A DNA stretch of 64,000 bases. Source: Zobellia uliginosa (lineage in GTDB: Bacteria > Bacteroidota > Bacteroidia > Flavobacteriales > Flavobacteriaceae). The DNA is taken from NCBI RefSeq assembly GCF_018860745.1, contig NZ_JAHKPY010000014.1, positions 1 to 64,000 on the forward strand, given 5' to 3'. Below the pieces are notes generated by a model. The model did not search any database. It worked only from the letters and a program-made list of their open reading frames with translations, and was not told the origin of the DNA. The position numbers and the translations under genes were made by a program. Position 1 is the first letter of the stretch, and every line of letters begins with the position of its first letter. Positions 45,591 through 54,546 of the stretch are shown here, piece by piece.

Positions 45591-48500
45591 GCCAAACCAA
45601 ACGTTTATTCTATTACTATTTAGAATCGGCTATTAAATATAAGTTTAGAAGTAGAACTATATTTTTTTTGGCGTTAACTTGGTTAATACCTTCTCTGCTT
45701 GCAGAATTAGCCAACTATGGTACTGACTTTTATATTGAGAAGGCCATTAACGTCATCAAACATGAAATAGGCTCTATATTATATTCGTTATTCACTTTTT
45801 TGTATTATTTATTCTTTGGATTATTACTTTCCTTGACATTTAGTTGGGTAAGTATAATTATCAAAAGTGTTTTAATTGTCTTTTTTGGAATATTGGAATT
45901 ATTCTATAAAAAAGAAGGACCCTTAATTATATACAAAAAGGCAAGAAGGCTTAAAATTAATGAGGCTTGGTTTAATGAGTTGAGTAAAAAATTCTACTCT
46001 CAAGAAATTAAAAGTAAATATGTGAATGGACTACATCAGGATTTACAGTTCCAAAAAAATCAATTGGATTTAATTCTGAGATTTAATGATTTGAAAAAAT
46101 CTTCTTTAGAGATTATTAATGACATTGAAATTGATATAAAATCTTTTGAAAACATTTACAATGAGGTATCGAAAATAATTAAAGATACTCAAAAAAACCT
46201 ACCTAATTACAGACCTTACCAGACATTTCCCAACACTCTTTACACACAACTTTTTGAAATTAAAAGAATTTTAAAAATAAACAGAAAATCTTTAAATAGG
46301 TTAGGGTTTAAAACATTGAAATCAGGAAACTCCACTATATCATTAGAATTAAATACTATACAGTATATCAATTATAAAAGTCCTCAAAAGTCAGATTTTG
46401 AAAATTGGGAAAAATACGAGCAAGAGACTTTTCGTCAAATGCTTGACAATTATAATAATATAATTAGTGCAATATATTCCCTTAACCAAAACCTCCATAA
46501 ATTAAATAAAAAATCAATTTTTATAGTTGGTAATGCTGGTGTTGGCAAAACACATTTATCGGCACATTTATCAGCTGAAATAAAGAAAGAGTCTAATTAT
46601 CCAATCCTGATTAGCGCAAAAAAATTTAGCGGGGAAAGTACAGATTTAAATAGGGTATTTTTGAATTTGCTGGAAATTGATAGTAGCTATCAACTTCGAG
46701 ATATATTATTAAGAATAAACAAGTTTGCAATACAAAAGAATTGTAGGGTTTATTTCATAATTGACGGTTTAAATGAGACAACGGATGATAAAATTGGTTT
46801 TAATAAAATGTGGAAATTTCATCTTGAATCGTTCACAAGTCAAATAGATCAATTTTCACATTTATTTTTAATCGGAACTCTTAGAGAATCATACGTAGAT
46901 AGAGTTTGGTCACAAAGACCAAAGGATTTATTAAGTCTCGATGGCTTTAACCATTACGATGTCCGAGAAGCTTGTGATTTATATTTTAATCATTTTAAAA
47001 TAAATGTCTCAAATTTAAAAATAGCAAACCTAGACTTCTTTCGAGTTCCATTGTTGTTGGATTTGTTTTGTAAACTTAAAAACGGCCCAAGGGCAGAGGT
47101 AGTTACGATTGTTTTAAATGTTCATTCTTACATTGAGATATTTCAGGGTTACATTACAAAATTGAAAAATGAAGTAAGAACTATTTTAGATTTGGCTTCA
47201 TTGACTCCAATTAACCTGGGTTTTGATAATAGTTCCTCTCGATTCCTGTTTAATAACGATGCTATTTGTAGTAATGATGATTTTGTGATGGATTTTGATA
47301 ATAATCCTTTGGTTAGAAATGATGAATCAATAGCAAAGGCTATATTGGAAGGATATTTAATATACATCAAAGATTATATTGAGAGTAATGATGATGAAGT
47401 AATTATGTTTACACAACAGGAAGTCGGCGGTTTTTTATTGGCGGATAAAATAAATTCAGACTTTCCTTTAACGCAAGATTTGATAGATTCAAATATCTTC
47501 AAAGAAAAACTTATTGGAGATGATGAAGGTAAAGTTCATCAATTGCATTTTGATATTTTGAAATTTTTGATTGCTTTGAAACCAGACTTGATATTGGAAA
47601 GTGATAACAAGAATATCCAGCAACTTTCATGGTGGTACTTATATAATTCAGATCACAAGTTAATTGATGGTTCGATAATCGAAAAAACTTCAGATTCTTT
47701 CAAAGAGGACTTCATGGTTAGTGACGCTGTGAGGGCGAGTAGTTCCTTTTGGTTTAATCCAGAACATCGATTTAATTTCAGCTTTATTTATGATAATTTA
47801 AAAAAACTATCTCAGTGGGAGTATGACTTGAAATGGAATTTATTCATTTATTCTTACGCATCAGAAATAAGGCATATTATTAATGAATATCAAGAGGAAC
47901 TGAGTCAAGACTATGATGCCAAAATACTAAAGCTCAAAACTAAATTTATAATAACCATTCTCTCGTCAAACATAAGAGAATTGCGAGATTTAGCAACAAA
48001 TGCGTTACTATCGTTTGGAATAAATAATCCAATTGGATTATTAGATTTAACTATAGATTCAAGAAGGTTTAAAGATAGCTATATCTATGAGAGAATGGTT
48101 CATTGTTGTTACGGTGTTACACTTAATAATCAAAATCAAAAAAAATTTGTAAAGGATGCCTTGCCAAGATACGCTGACAAATTCTTTAGTATCCAATTTG
48201 CACAAAATACAGATAAATCTGTCTACAATTATATCGTAACAGATAGTATTAAACATATAATTGATTTAAGTATTCTAAAAGGCGTATTTAAACTAAATGA
48301 AGAGGATTATGATAGAGTATGTAATTACGAATTTGTGCCGCCAACTGAATGGTTAGAGCCAAGCCAGGAAGAGCAGGATATCGTCGATGGAAGTAGGGAA
48401 AGAAATCCGCCCGAGCCAATAAGAATGGATTTTGGTATTTATACCATTCCAAGATTAATAAGGAGAGATGAGGTACATCCAAAAATAGCTACTGCCAACA

Positions 48501-49624
48501 TTTGGAAGAGAATATTTCAAGTGGGATTTGAGTTGTTGGATTTAAGTCAGGAAAATGATGAGATTGAAAATGATTTTCATCGGGGACATAAAGTCTATAG
48601 ATTTAATGGTAAGGTAGACAGATTAGGAAAAAAATATTGTTGGATTGCTTTCTTTGATTATGCTGGTAAATTATTATTGGATAAACAGCTAAGGGTTTGG
48701 GACAAAGGAGATTCTTCTTACGGACCGTACTATGAAAGACTAGGAGATGTAGATATAGATATTAGTAGGCCAAGTAAAAAACACATAGTTACTAAACAAC
48801 TTTTCTTTGAAGATCTTTTGAAAGACAAAAGAAAAGGTAAATTAAACTGGAATGAAACTGACAAAATTGATTTAATCAAAGGAATATTTCGGCAGTCATT
48901 TGAATCAGATGACTATACGCTATTATATGGTTTTATCGATCAAAGGGAGGATGAAACCTATGATACCAGATCCTTTTTAAAAATTGAATCTATTTTTGTT
49001 GACAGGAAAAGATTACCAGAAATAATTGGAATTGAGAATAAATTATTTGAATGGGATGATGACATTAATGTATCTCCAAGTTATTTATATGATGTTTATT
49101 TTGGAGAGTTATACTGGGCGGATTCCGTGCCTTCAATGAAACGAAATTTTGAAAGCTTTCCTACTGGTAAATTAGTAAAGGAAAAAAAGTACTTGGGAAA
49201 GCATGACTTGATTAAGCAGGAATATGAAGGTTTTAGTTTAGGGGATTTAGTTGATATTCAAATACCTGAAAAAATAGGGATTGAGACTGAGCCAACACTA
49301 ATGGACTATAGGTGGGAATCTAATAGTGAGATATTCAAAACATTTGGGGAGTTTGTTCCCTCTTCTAACCTTGGAAAAGCTTTATCATTAAAACCAGACT
49401 GTATATCAGGAAATATTTTGGACGATAATTTAAAAATTGCCACAAGGTCAATAGAGTTTGAAGGGGAGAATTTTTACAGTAGTAATTATAATTTTCTTAG
49501 ATCTGACTTGTTAAAGGAATATATCAATAATAAGGACTTAGCTCTCGTATACCAAGTTAAACAGCATTCTTATGACAAAAGTTATAATCATTATCGAAAG
49601 CTTAAATTTTTTATACGAAAGTGA
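45587..49624 (+). CDS. Membrane-anchored P-loop (STAND/AVAST-like) NTPase coupled to the type I RM operon
   Basis: I do not recognise this 1345-aa protein as a named family. Two or three hydrophobic segments lie at about 22-45 and 60-110 (SILYSLFTFLYYLFFGLLL). A Lys-rich helical, probably coiled-coil region runs at about 115-300. A P-loop NTPase domain follows: Walker A GNAGVGKTHLSAHL (315-322) and Walker B VYFIIDGLNE (Asp393), then FLIGTLRESY as a sensor-like strand. The C-terminal 700 residues look helical, then mixed (FQVGFELLDL, KKYCWIAFFDYAGKLLLD), as in sensor halves of STAND defence ATPases. The ATGA overlap with hsdS implies one functional unit. A membrane effector that fires when restriction fails or is inhibited is my inference. 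Confidence 0.75.
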   Translation: MSQTKRLFYYYLESAIKYKFRSRTIFFLALTWLIPSLLAELANYGTDFYIEKAINVIKHEIGSILYSLFTFLYYLFFGLLLSLTFSWVSIIIKSVLIVFFGILELFYKKEGPLIIYKKARRLKINEAWFNELSKKFYSQEIKSKYVNGLHQDLQFQKNQLDLILRFNDLKKSSLEIINDIEIDIKSFENIYNEVSKIIKDTQKNLPNYRPYQTFPNTLYTQLFEIKRILKINRKSLNRLGFKTLKSGNSTISLELNTIQYINYKSPQKSDFENWEKYEQETFRQMLDNYNNIISAIYSLNQNLHKLNKKSIFIVGNAGVGKTHLSAHLSAEIKKESNYPILISAKKFSGESTDLNRVFLNLLEIDSSYQLRDILLRINKFAIQKNCRVYFIIDGLNETTDDKIGFNKMWKFHLESFTSQIDQFSHLFLIGTLRESYVDRVWSQRPKDLLSLDGFNHYDVREACDLYFNHFKINVSNLKIANLDFFRVPLLLDLFCKLKNGPRAEVVTIVLNVHSYIEIFQGYITKLKNEVRTILDLASLTPINLGFDNSSSRFLFNNDAICSNDDFVMDFDNNPLVRNDESIAKAILEGYLIYIKDYIESNDDEVIMFTQQEVGGFLLADKINSDFPLTQDLIDSNIFKEKLIGDDEGKVHQLHFDILKFLIALKPDLILESDNKNIQQLSWWYLYNSDHKLIDGSIIEKTSDSFKEDFMVSDAVRASSSFWFNPEHRFNFSFIYDNLKKLSQWEYDLKWNLFIYSYASEIRHIINEYQEELSQDYDAKILKLKTKFIITILSSNIRELRDLATNALLSFGINNPIGLLDLTIDSRRFKDSYIYERMVHCCYGVTLNNQNQKKFVKDALPRYADKFFSIQFAQNTDKSVYNYIVTDSIKHIIDLSILKGVFKLNEEDYDRVCNYEFVPPTEWLEPSQEEQDIVDGSRERNPPEPIRMDFGIYTIPRLIRRDEVHPKIATANIWKRIFQVGFELLDLSQENDEIENDFHRGHKVYRFNGKVDRLGKKYCWIAFFDYAGKLLLDKQLRVWDKGDSSYGPYYERLGDVDIDISRPSKKHIVTKQLFFEDLLKDKRKGKLNWNETDKIDLIKGIFRQSFESDDYTLLYGFIDQREDETYDTRSFLKIESIFVDRKRLPEIIGIENKLFEWDDDINVSPSYLYDVYFGELYWADSVPSMKRNFESFPTGKLVKEKKYLGKHDLIKQEYEGFSLGDLVDIQIPEKIGIETEPTLMDYRWESNSEIFKTFGEFVPSSNLGKALSLKPDCISGNILDDNLKIATRSIEFEGENFYSSNYNFLRSDLLKEYINNKDLALVYQVKQHSYDKSYNHYRKLKFFIRK

Positions 49625-49686
49625 TAACAGTAATTTAAAAAAATGGCTTCCAAAAAAGATATTCTGACTGAACTTATTTTATAACA

Positions 49687-49950
49687 ATGGAAAAATCAAA
49701 AATCGTTAAAATGGGCTATACCATTCAGCAATTTCTAGTTGACCAAAAATTAAATGATGCCAAACCTAAAGACTTGATGGACGTTTTAATTAAAAGGAGC
49801 TATTTTGACAATGACCAAAAAGAAGGCCAGCCGTTACGTAATATTTTGAGACAATTGGATGATGAAAATATATTGTATCTCTTACCCCAGGTAAGAGTAG
49901 AAAGAAAAGATATAAATAGATTTTCGTTCTTTAATGCGGTTAAATTCTAA
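49687..49950 (+). CDS. Small unknown protein between the NTPase and nuclease genes
   Basis: This 87-aa basic protein has no recognised family. It is predicted mainly helical, with a winged-helix-like pattern (YTIQQFLVDQK, PKDLMDVLIKRSYF, PLRNILRQLDDENILYLLP), so DNA binding is possible. It starts 63 bp after the NTPase stop and 2 bp after a 13-codon mini-frame (49643-49684, MASKKDILTELIL), which could be a leader or a worn start of this gene. The gap to the next gene is 99 bp. Confidence 0.55.
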   Translation: MEKSKIVKMGYTIQQFLVDQKLNDAKPKDLMDVLIKRSYFDNDQKEGQPLRNILRQLDDENILYLLPQVRVERKDINRFSFFNAVKF

Positions 49951-50049
49951 CGCTTAACGTTATCATTTGGGTTTGCATATAAACATTAATCCTAATTAAG
50001 GATTATCGGCAAGAAAGTAACAGACTAATTAACACAAAGAAACAGTAAG

Positions 50050-51066
50050 ATGCCCATTTTTAAGTTAAACGAGGATAGACTAACTTCCCTTAACGATACT
50101 ACATTTGAATTAGAGCATATTAATGAGGCTAGAGATCTTCAAAAGTTCATTATCAATTCTATTGAGACCATAGAGAAAGACTTATTTGTATTAAGTAGTG
50201 AATTTGGTGATTGGGAAGAAAGTCGCCGAAGAATAGATATTCTCTGTTTGGACAAAGAAGCTAATCTTGTGGTTATAGAGCTAAAACGTACGGTTGACGG
50301 TGGCCATATGGAGCTTCAATCAATCAGGTATGCAGCAATGGTGGCCAATATGACCTTTGAAAAAGCGGTAAGGGCCCATGAGGTTTATGTAAACAAACTA
50401 GATAAAATTGACTATAACGCAGAAGAGGAGATTTTAGATTTTTTAGAATGGCCGGAAATCAATGAAGAAGATTTTGCCAACGACGTACGCATCATTTTGG
50501 TTTCTGCTGATTTCTCAATAGAGATAACGACATCGGTGCTATGGCTTATTGAGAGAAATATTGATATTAAATGCATTCGCATCAAACCCCAAAGGGATGA
50601 AGAAAACTTGTATTTTGATATTCAGCAAATCATCCCTCTACCGGAAACTGCTGATTACCAAGTAACCCTTCGAGAAAAAGTAGCCGAGCAAAGACAAGCA
50701 AGAAAAGAGAATCAAAGAGACCGCACAAAGTATATTTTTGAAAATGACGATAGACCTCTAGGCAAAGGAAGGTTTGTACTGGCTTTCATTAGAAAATATG
50801 TTCAAGACAATCCTGATACTTTTAACAATTACAAAATAAAGTTTCCTAGCGCTTTACAAGGCTCAACAGGCGTTATAAACTCCCTGACAGCAATTAGCCA
50901 AAAATTTGCTGGTAAAAACAGGAATAGACACTTTACCAATGACGATGAGATTCTAACGAGCACCGACAATATTCAATTTGCCGTTTCTACGGAATGGGGT
51001 ATCATAAATATCCAAGGCATAATCGAATTGGCAAGAAAAGAAGGCTACTCTGTCCTAGAAGTATAA
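50050..51066 (+). CDS. NucS/DUF91-like PD-(D/E)XK nuclease
   Basis: This 338-aa protein has an N-terminal nuclease domain of the NucS/DUF91 type: WEESRRRIDILCLDKE with Asp63, then LVVIELKR with Glu77-Leu-Lys79, the D-(E)-x-K catalytic set. Middle strands follow (ADFSIEITTSVLWLIER, IKCIRIKP), then a charged linker (about 215-240) and a separate C-terminal domain of about 95 residues (GRFVLAFIRKYVQDNP to the end). Related proteins in defence islands are annotated as endonucleases of unknown target. It follows the small protein in the same direction. Mismatch-type cutting, as in actinobacterial NucS, should not be assumed. Confidence 0.75.
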   Translation: MPIFKLNEDRLTSLNDTTFELEHINEARDLQKFIINSIETIEKDLFVLSSEFGDWEESRRRIDILCLDKEANLVVIELKRTVDGGHMELQSIRYAAMVANMTFEKAVRAHEVYVNKLDKIDYNAEEEILDFLEWPEINEEDFANDVRIILVSADFSIEITTSVLWLIERNIDIKCIRIKPQRDEENLYFDIQQIIPLPETADYQVTLREKVAEQRQARKENQRDRTKYIFENDDRPLGKGRFVLAFIRKYVQDNPDTFNNYKIKFPSALQGSTGVINSLTAISQKFAGKNRNRHFTNDDEILTSTDNIQFAVSTEWGIINIQGIIELARKEGYSVLEV

Positions 51067-51126
51067 AACCTATATCATTTAGAATATCCATCCAATAAAA
51101 GGAAACTACAACAACTCTGTAATATT

Positions 51127-51783
51127 ATGAAAGAATCAAAAGTAAATACGGAGTTAAGCAATCTTTACAACAAGTTTTTGATTGATTTTGAGAGAATAAA
51201 AAATAATATATCTGACGATAAACTAAATGGACCTTTTCTTTGCTCTCCAAACCAGAATTATATTAATGCCAAAACAAAGATCTTAGTGGTTGGCCAAGAA
51301 ACAAAAGGATGGCCTAATCTAGAAAAAGGTATTGATGGCCTAATGGCCACCTATGAAGAGTTTAACTTAGGAATAAACTATACCCGTTCACCTTTTTGGC
51401 AATTCATGAGAAAATTGGAAAAGGTTTATGGCTTACAAAATTATTCATGCGCATGGACGAACTTGAATAAATATGATGTTGGAGAACAAAGACCTCTAGG
51501 TGCAAATGAGAAAGAAATAGCAACGGTTGATAAACTTTTGATTTCCGAGATTGAAATTTTAAAGCCGGATGTATGCTTATTTCTATTGGGACCTGATTTT
51601 GATTTTAGAATGAAAAAAACTTTTAAAGGATTAGAATTCCAATTCATAGATGGTTTTAAACAAAGACAATTTTCGAAGCTCTCACATCCTTCCCTTCCAC
51701 TTAAAAGTTATAGAACTTACCATCCAAAGTATTTAAGACTGGCAAAATTAGAGGATAAAACTTTAGATGTTTTTGAACTGTAA
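51127..51783 (+). CDS. Uracil-DNA-glycosylase-superfamily-like protein
   Basis: This 218-aa protein has a UDG-like alpha/beta pattern. Motif 1 is ILVVGQETKGW (Gly56-Gln57-Glu58), followed by a TNLNKYDVG segment at the motif-2-like position. A central strand DVCLFLLGP ends in a loop, and a C-terminal SHPSLP (His187-Pro-Ser) lies where UDGs have the HPS loop. Classical UDGs have GQD or GNA in motif 1, so GQE is divergent. It lies 60 bp after the NucS-like gene at the island's right end. A base-excision or modified-base surveillance role is inferred; the fold call is moderate. Confidence 0.55.
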   Translation: MKESKVNTELSNLYNKFLIDFERIKNNISDDKLNGPFLCSPNQNYINAKTKILVVGQETKGWPNLEKGIDGLMATYEEFNLGINYTRSPFWQFMRKLEKVYGLQNYSCAWTNLNKYDVGEQRPLGANEKEIATVDKLLISEIEILKPDVCLFLLGPDFDFRMKKTFKGLEFQFIDGFKQRQFSKLSHPSLPLKSYRTYHPKYLRLAKLEDKTLDVFEL

Positions 51784-51916
51784 CGGCCAAGATAGATTGT
51801 CTGTTGTTATACACTACTATAACATTTGATTTTTAGAAATTTCGAGGTTCATTTGCAACCAATATCAAGAAATGTTCTTGCTAATTAATAATATAACCGT
51901 AAATTTTCTTTAACTA

Positions 51917-51925
51917 TGGATAAAA
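51917..51925. repeat. Arm-type repeat near the right island end
   Basis: TGGATAAAA matches the repeat placed before the integrase gene. It lies 67 bp inside the right att copy. A 9-base match can occur by chance, so it supports the arm-site reading only because of its location. Confidence 0.4.
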
Positions 51926-51959
51926 CGTTGTATAAAATATAATTAATAAAAACACAAAA

Positions 51960-51983
51960 GCCGCAACTTCAACAAGTTACGGC
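51960..51983. terminator. Bidirectional terminator between the island and tRNA-Asn
   Basis: GCCGCAACTT (51960-51969) and AAGTTACGGC (51974-51983) pair with one C-A mismatch around CAAC. T runs follow on the plus side and A runs precede it, so it ends both the island's last transcript and leftward tRNA-Asn transcription. Confidence 0.8.
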
Positions 51984-51991
51984 TTTTTTAA

Positions 51992-52006
51992 GCTCCCCCT
52001 CTTGGG
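51992..52006. repeat. Right attachment site within tRNA-Asn (15-bp direct repeat)
   Basis: This is an exact copy of 36014-36028. It overlaps the tRNA 3' end, and the tRNA remains whole on this side. Confidence 0.85.
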
Positions 52007-52066
52007 CTCGAACCAAGGACCCTCTGATTAACAGTCAGATGCTCTAACCAACTGAGCTAAGGAGGA
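51993..52066 (-). tRNA. tRNA-Asn (anticodon GTT)
   Basis: This is a 74-nt cloverleaf read on the minus strand. The acceptor TCCTCCT pairs with AGGGGGA, with one T-G pair. The D stem is GCTC/GAGC, the anticodon stem TCTGA/TCAGA encloses CTGTTAA (anticodon GTT), and the T stem is CTTGG/CCAAG with loop TTCGAGC. The discriminator is G and CCA is not encoded. Its 3' end is the integration site of the adjoining island. The gene is regenerated intact by the integrated copy. Confidence 0.97.
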
Positions 52067-52142
52067 AAATATTTTCGCTTTGTTTATCTAAGCGGGTGCA
52101 AATATAAATGTTTTTTTTATTGTCCCAAACAAAATTTGCAAT

Positions 52143-53501
52143 CTATTTTTCTGTTAGGTATCTATACAAGTCATTTCCGTTGGCAAACAGTATTAAGGCT
52201 AGCAATAAAAAGAAACCAACTATCTGTGCATATTCTAAAAACTTGTCGCTTGGTTTTCGTCCAGAGATCATTTCGTACAACAAGAACATTACGTGCCCAC
52301 CATCTAATGCCGGAATAGGAAGTAAGTTCAACACGCCCAACATAATGGATAAGAAAGCTGTTGTTCCCCAAAATATCTCCCAGTTCCAAAACTCTGGAAA
52401 AAGTCCGCCAATGGCTGCAAAACCACCAACGCCCTTATATGCACCCGTGTCTGGATTAAAAATCTTCTTCAATTGTTTTAAATATCCTGTAAGTGTACTT
52501 ACACCTTTATTTATTCCTGCAGGAACAGATTCAGCCAAAGTATATTTTTCTGTTTGAATGGATAAAAGTCCTCTTTTTTCCATTTCGTCCATAGTAGGCA
52601 TTCCCGGACGCACTCCAATTTGTGCAGAATCGTTAATTACTACGGGTATAACTTTACGAACGCTATTCTCCCTTACAACGGTAAGATTTATTTTCTCTCC
52701 TTTGTGCTGCTCTAAAATAGGTTTCACCTCATCAAAATAGGCGATTTTCTGTCCCGCAATTTCTACTATTTCATCTTTAGGTTCAAGACCCGCATCTTTG
52801 TTCAATGACTCGGGAGAAACTTCTCCTATTAAAAAAGGAAAACGTGCGCTTAAAAAGCGAGCGCGATCTTTATCGTCTAGTAATGTAGCAATAAAATCTA
52901 CCGGTATCTCCTTTTCAATGCTTTCACCATTGCGCTCTATGGTAATGTTACTACCATTAATAATGTCCATAAAGACACTATTAAAATCTTTTATTCTTTC
53001 ACCGTCTACGGCTATTATCTTATCACCTGTTTGAATACCAAGTTCATCGCCAATGGTTTTTTCGGTCACATAAACACCATCTTTTAAGCTGTCTGCAGGT
53101 ATAAATTTATCCCCATAAGCGTAAGCCATTCCAATATAAATAACCAGTGCCAGAATAAAGTTTACCGTTACCCCTCCCAACATAATAATTAGACGCTGCC
53201 AAGCCGGTTTGCTTCTAAATTCCCATTCCTTGGGTTCTTCGCTCATGGCCTCGGTATCCATACTTTCGTCAATCATACCGGCAATTTTTACATAACCTCC
53301 CAAGGGAAGCCAGCCAATGCCATAAACGGTTTCGCCTATTTTCTTTTTGAAAAGGGAAAACTTCACATCAAAGAACAAGTAAAACTTCTCTACACGCGTT
53401 TTAAATAATTTAGCTGGAATAAAATGCCCTAATTCGTGAAGTACAATCAACAAGGAAAGGCTTAAAAAAAATTGTATTGTCTTAATAACAAAGGGACTCA
53501 T
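52143..53501 (-). CDS. rseP: RseP-like site-2 intramembrane zinc metalloprotease
   Basis: This 452-aa integral membrane protease has HELGH at residues 22-26 in the first helix. Two PDZ-like periplasmic regions lie at about 120-200 and 205-300 (LGIQTGDKIIAVDGERI, AGLEPKDEIVEIAGQKI), and the third-helix motif LLPIPALDGGHVMF supplies the Asp ligand. It cleaves anti-sigma factors or remnant signal peptides within the membrane. It is a single leftward gene beside tRNA-Asn with its own promoter upstream. Confidence 0.94.
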   Translation of the reverse strand: MSPFVIKTIQFFLSLSLLIVLHELGHFIPAKLFKTRVEKFYLFFDVKFSLFKKKIGETVYGIGWLPLGGYVKIAGMIDESMDTEAMSEEPKEWEFRSKPAWQRLIIMLGGVTVNFILALVIYIGMAYAYGDKFIPADSLKDGVYVTEKTIGDELGIQTGDKIIAVDGERIKDFNSVFMDIINGSNITIERNGESIEKEIPVDFIATLLDDKDRARFLSARFPFLIGEVSPESLNKDAGLEPKDEIVEIAGQKIAYFDEVKPILEQHKGEKINLTVVRENSVRKVIPVVINDSAQIGVRPGMPTMDEMEKRGLLSIQTEKYTLAESVPAGINKGVSTLTGYLKQLKKIFNPDTGAYKGVGGFAAIGGLFPEFWNWEIFWGTTAFLSIMLGVLNLLPIPALDGGHVMFLLYEMISGRKPSDKFLEYAQIVGFFLLLALILFANGNDLYRYLTEK

Positions 53502-53544
53502 CTATATTTTCTATAATTAATGAACTCATCTTGAATTCAGCCGA

Positions 53545-53552
53545 CAAAAGTA
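53545..53552 (-). promoter_or_regulatory. Candidate -7 box of rseP
   Basis: On the minus strand this reads TACTTTTG, a perfect TAnnTTTG box, 44 bp before the rseP ATG. The -33 element is not clear. Confidence 0.5.
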
Positions 53553-53637
53553 CACTTTTACAGCCGCTTAAAAAAAATTACTAGTTGCCACCAATTGTTT
53601 TTAAGAAACATTTAGCAGCACTATTAGTATTTAACGG

Positions 53638-53668
53638 TTGAATGCTTGTACTGACTAACGTATCTTTA
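53638..53668 (+). promoter_or_regulatory. Candidate promoter of the SCO1/SenC gene
   Basis: TTG at 53638-53640 and TATCTTTA at 53661-53668 are 20 bp apart, fitting the Bacteroidota TTG/TAnnTTTG promoter with one mismatch in the last base. The ATG at 53680 follows closely, giving a very short leader. Confidence 0.5.
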
Positions 53669-53679
53669 CCAAAAAGATT

Positions 53680-54354
53680 ATGCGCTCTTTTTTCGCTAAA
53701 TATAAATTTTTTGGTCTGGTACTGTTTGGGCTTTCTTGCGTAATCATGTATCTATTTTATAACGCGCTACAACCACCCAAAATATTAACCATTTACCAAC
53801 CTACAATGGTAAATCCGGAATTGGTAGACAGTACGCTTCAATACAAAAGAAAATACCATACCATTGCAGATTTTTCGTTGATAAATCAAAACGGCAAGAC
53901 TATTACGCAATCAGATTATGCTGACAAAATTTATATAGCTGATTTCTTTTTTACCACCTGCCCAACTATTTGCCCTATTATGACCAAGAATATGGTTAGT
54001 ATTCAGGAACGCATTAAAAATTTTGATGATGTAATGCTTTTATCGCACTCTGTAACACCAGAGATCGATTCCGTTGCGCAACTAAAAAAGTATGCCATAG
54101 AAAAAGGGGTAGACGATTCTAAATGGAACTTGGTTACAGGCGATAAAAAACAGATTTATGAATTGGCCCGCAAATCCTATTTAGCCGTAAAAACGGATGG
54201 TGATGGCGGACCTTTTGATATGATTCATACCGAAAATTTTATTTTGGTGGATAAGCAAAAACGCATCCGTGGGTTTTATGATGGCACCAATGAGGAAGAG
54301 GTTGAAAAGCTAATGGGCGATTTGAAAATCCTAATGACCTCAAACAAAGAGTAA
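53680..54354 (+). CDS. SCO1/SenC-family copper/thiol protein
   Basis: This 224-aa protein has an N-terminal membrane anchor (about 8-28) and a thioredoxin-like SCO domain: FFTTCPTICPIM with Cys94 and Cys98, VTPEIDSVAQL, and the third copper ligand His183 in FDMIHTENF. SCO proteins deliver copper to, or reduce the CuA site of, cytochrome c oxidase in the periplasm. No oxidase genes are next to it. All metal ligands are present. Confidence 0.93.
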   Translation: MRSFFAKYKFFGLVLFGLSCVIMYLFYNALQPPKILTIYQPTMVNPELVDSTLQYKRKYHTIADFSLINQNGKTITQSDYADKIYIADFFFTTCPTICPIMTKNMVSIQERIKNFDDVMLLSHSVTPEIDSVAQLKKYAIEKGVDDSKWNLVTGDKKQIYELARKSYLAVKTDGDGGPFDMIHTENFILVDKQKRIRGFYDGTNEEEVEKLMGDLKILMTSNKE

Positions 54355-54510
54355 TGTAGTACCAGATTTAGACCGTATTTCATAAAAAAGCATTCTCAGA
54401 ATAAACATACCGCTCTCTGTAATTCTTTCTTAAACTTTTATCAACCCAAAAACTTCTTCCGTTTTAAGATTTTTTGGGATGTAACCCATCAATTTTAGGA
54501 TAATTTGTGC

Positions 54511-54518
54511 TACTTTTG
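54511..54518 (+). promoter_or_regulatory. Candidate -7 box of the feo operon
   Basis: TACTTTTG matches TAnnTTTG and lies 28 bp before the feoA TTG start. I do not see a convincing -33 box or Fur box. Confidence 0.5.
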
Positions 54519-54546
54519 CCTTACTTATAATCAATCTAAATAAACA

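Noticed and set aside
36014-52006. CRISPR array or toxin-antitoxin module in the island
   Set aside because: No regularly spaced direct repeats were seen, and the HTH/HUH and small-protein genes lack a recognisable toxin partner.
53502-54546. Cytochrome oxidase cluster around the SCO1/SenC gene
   Set aside because: No oxidase subunit genes lie beside it; neighbours are rseP and feoAB on separate promoters.
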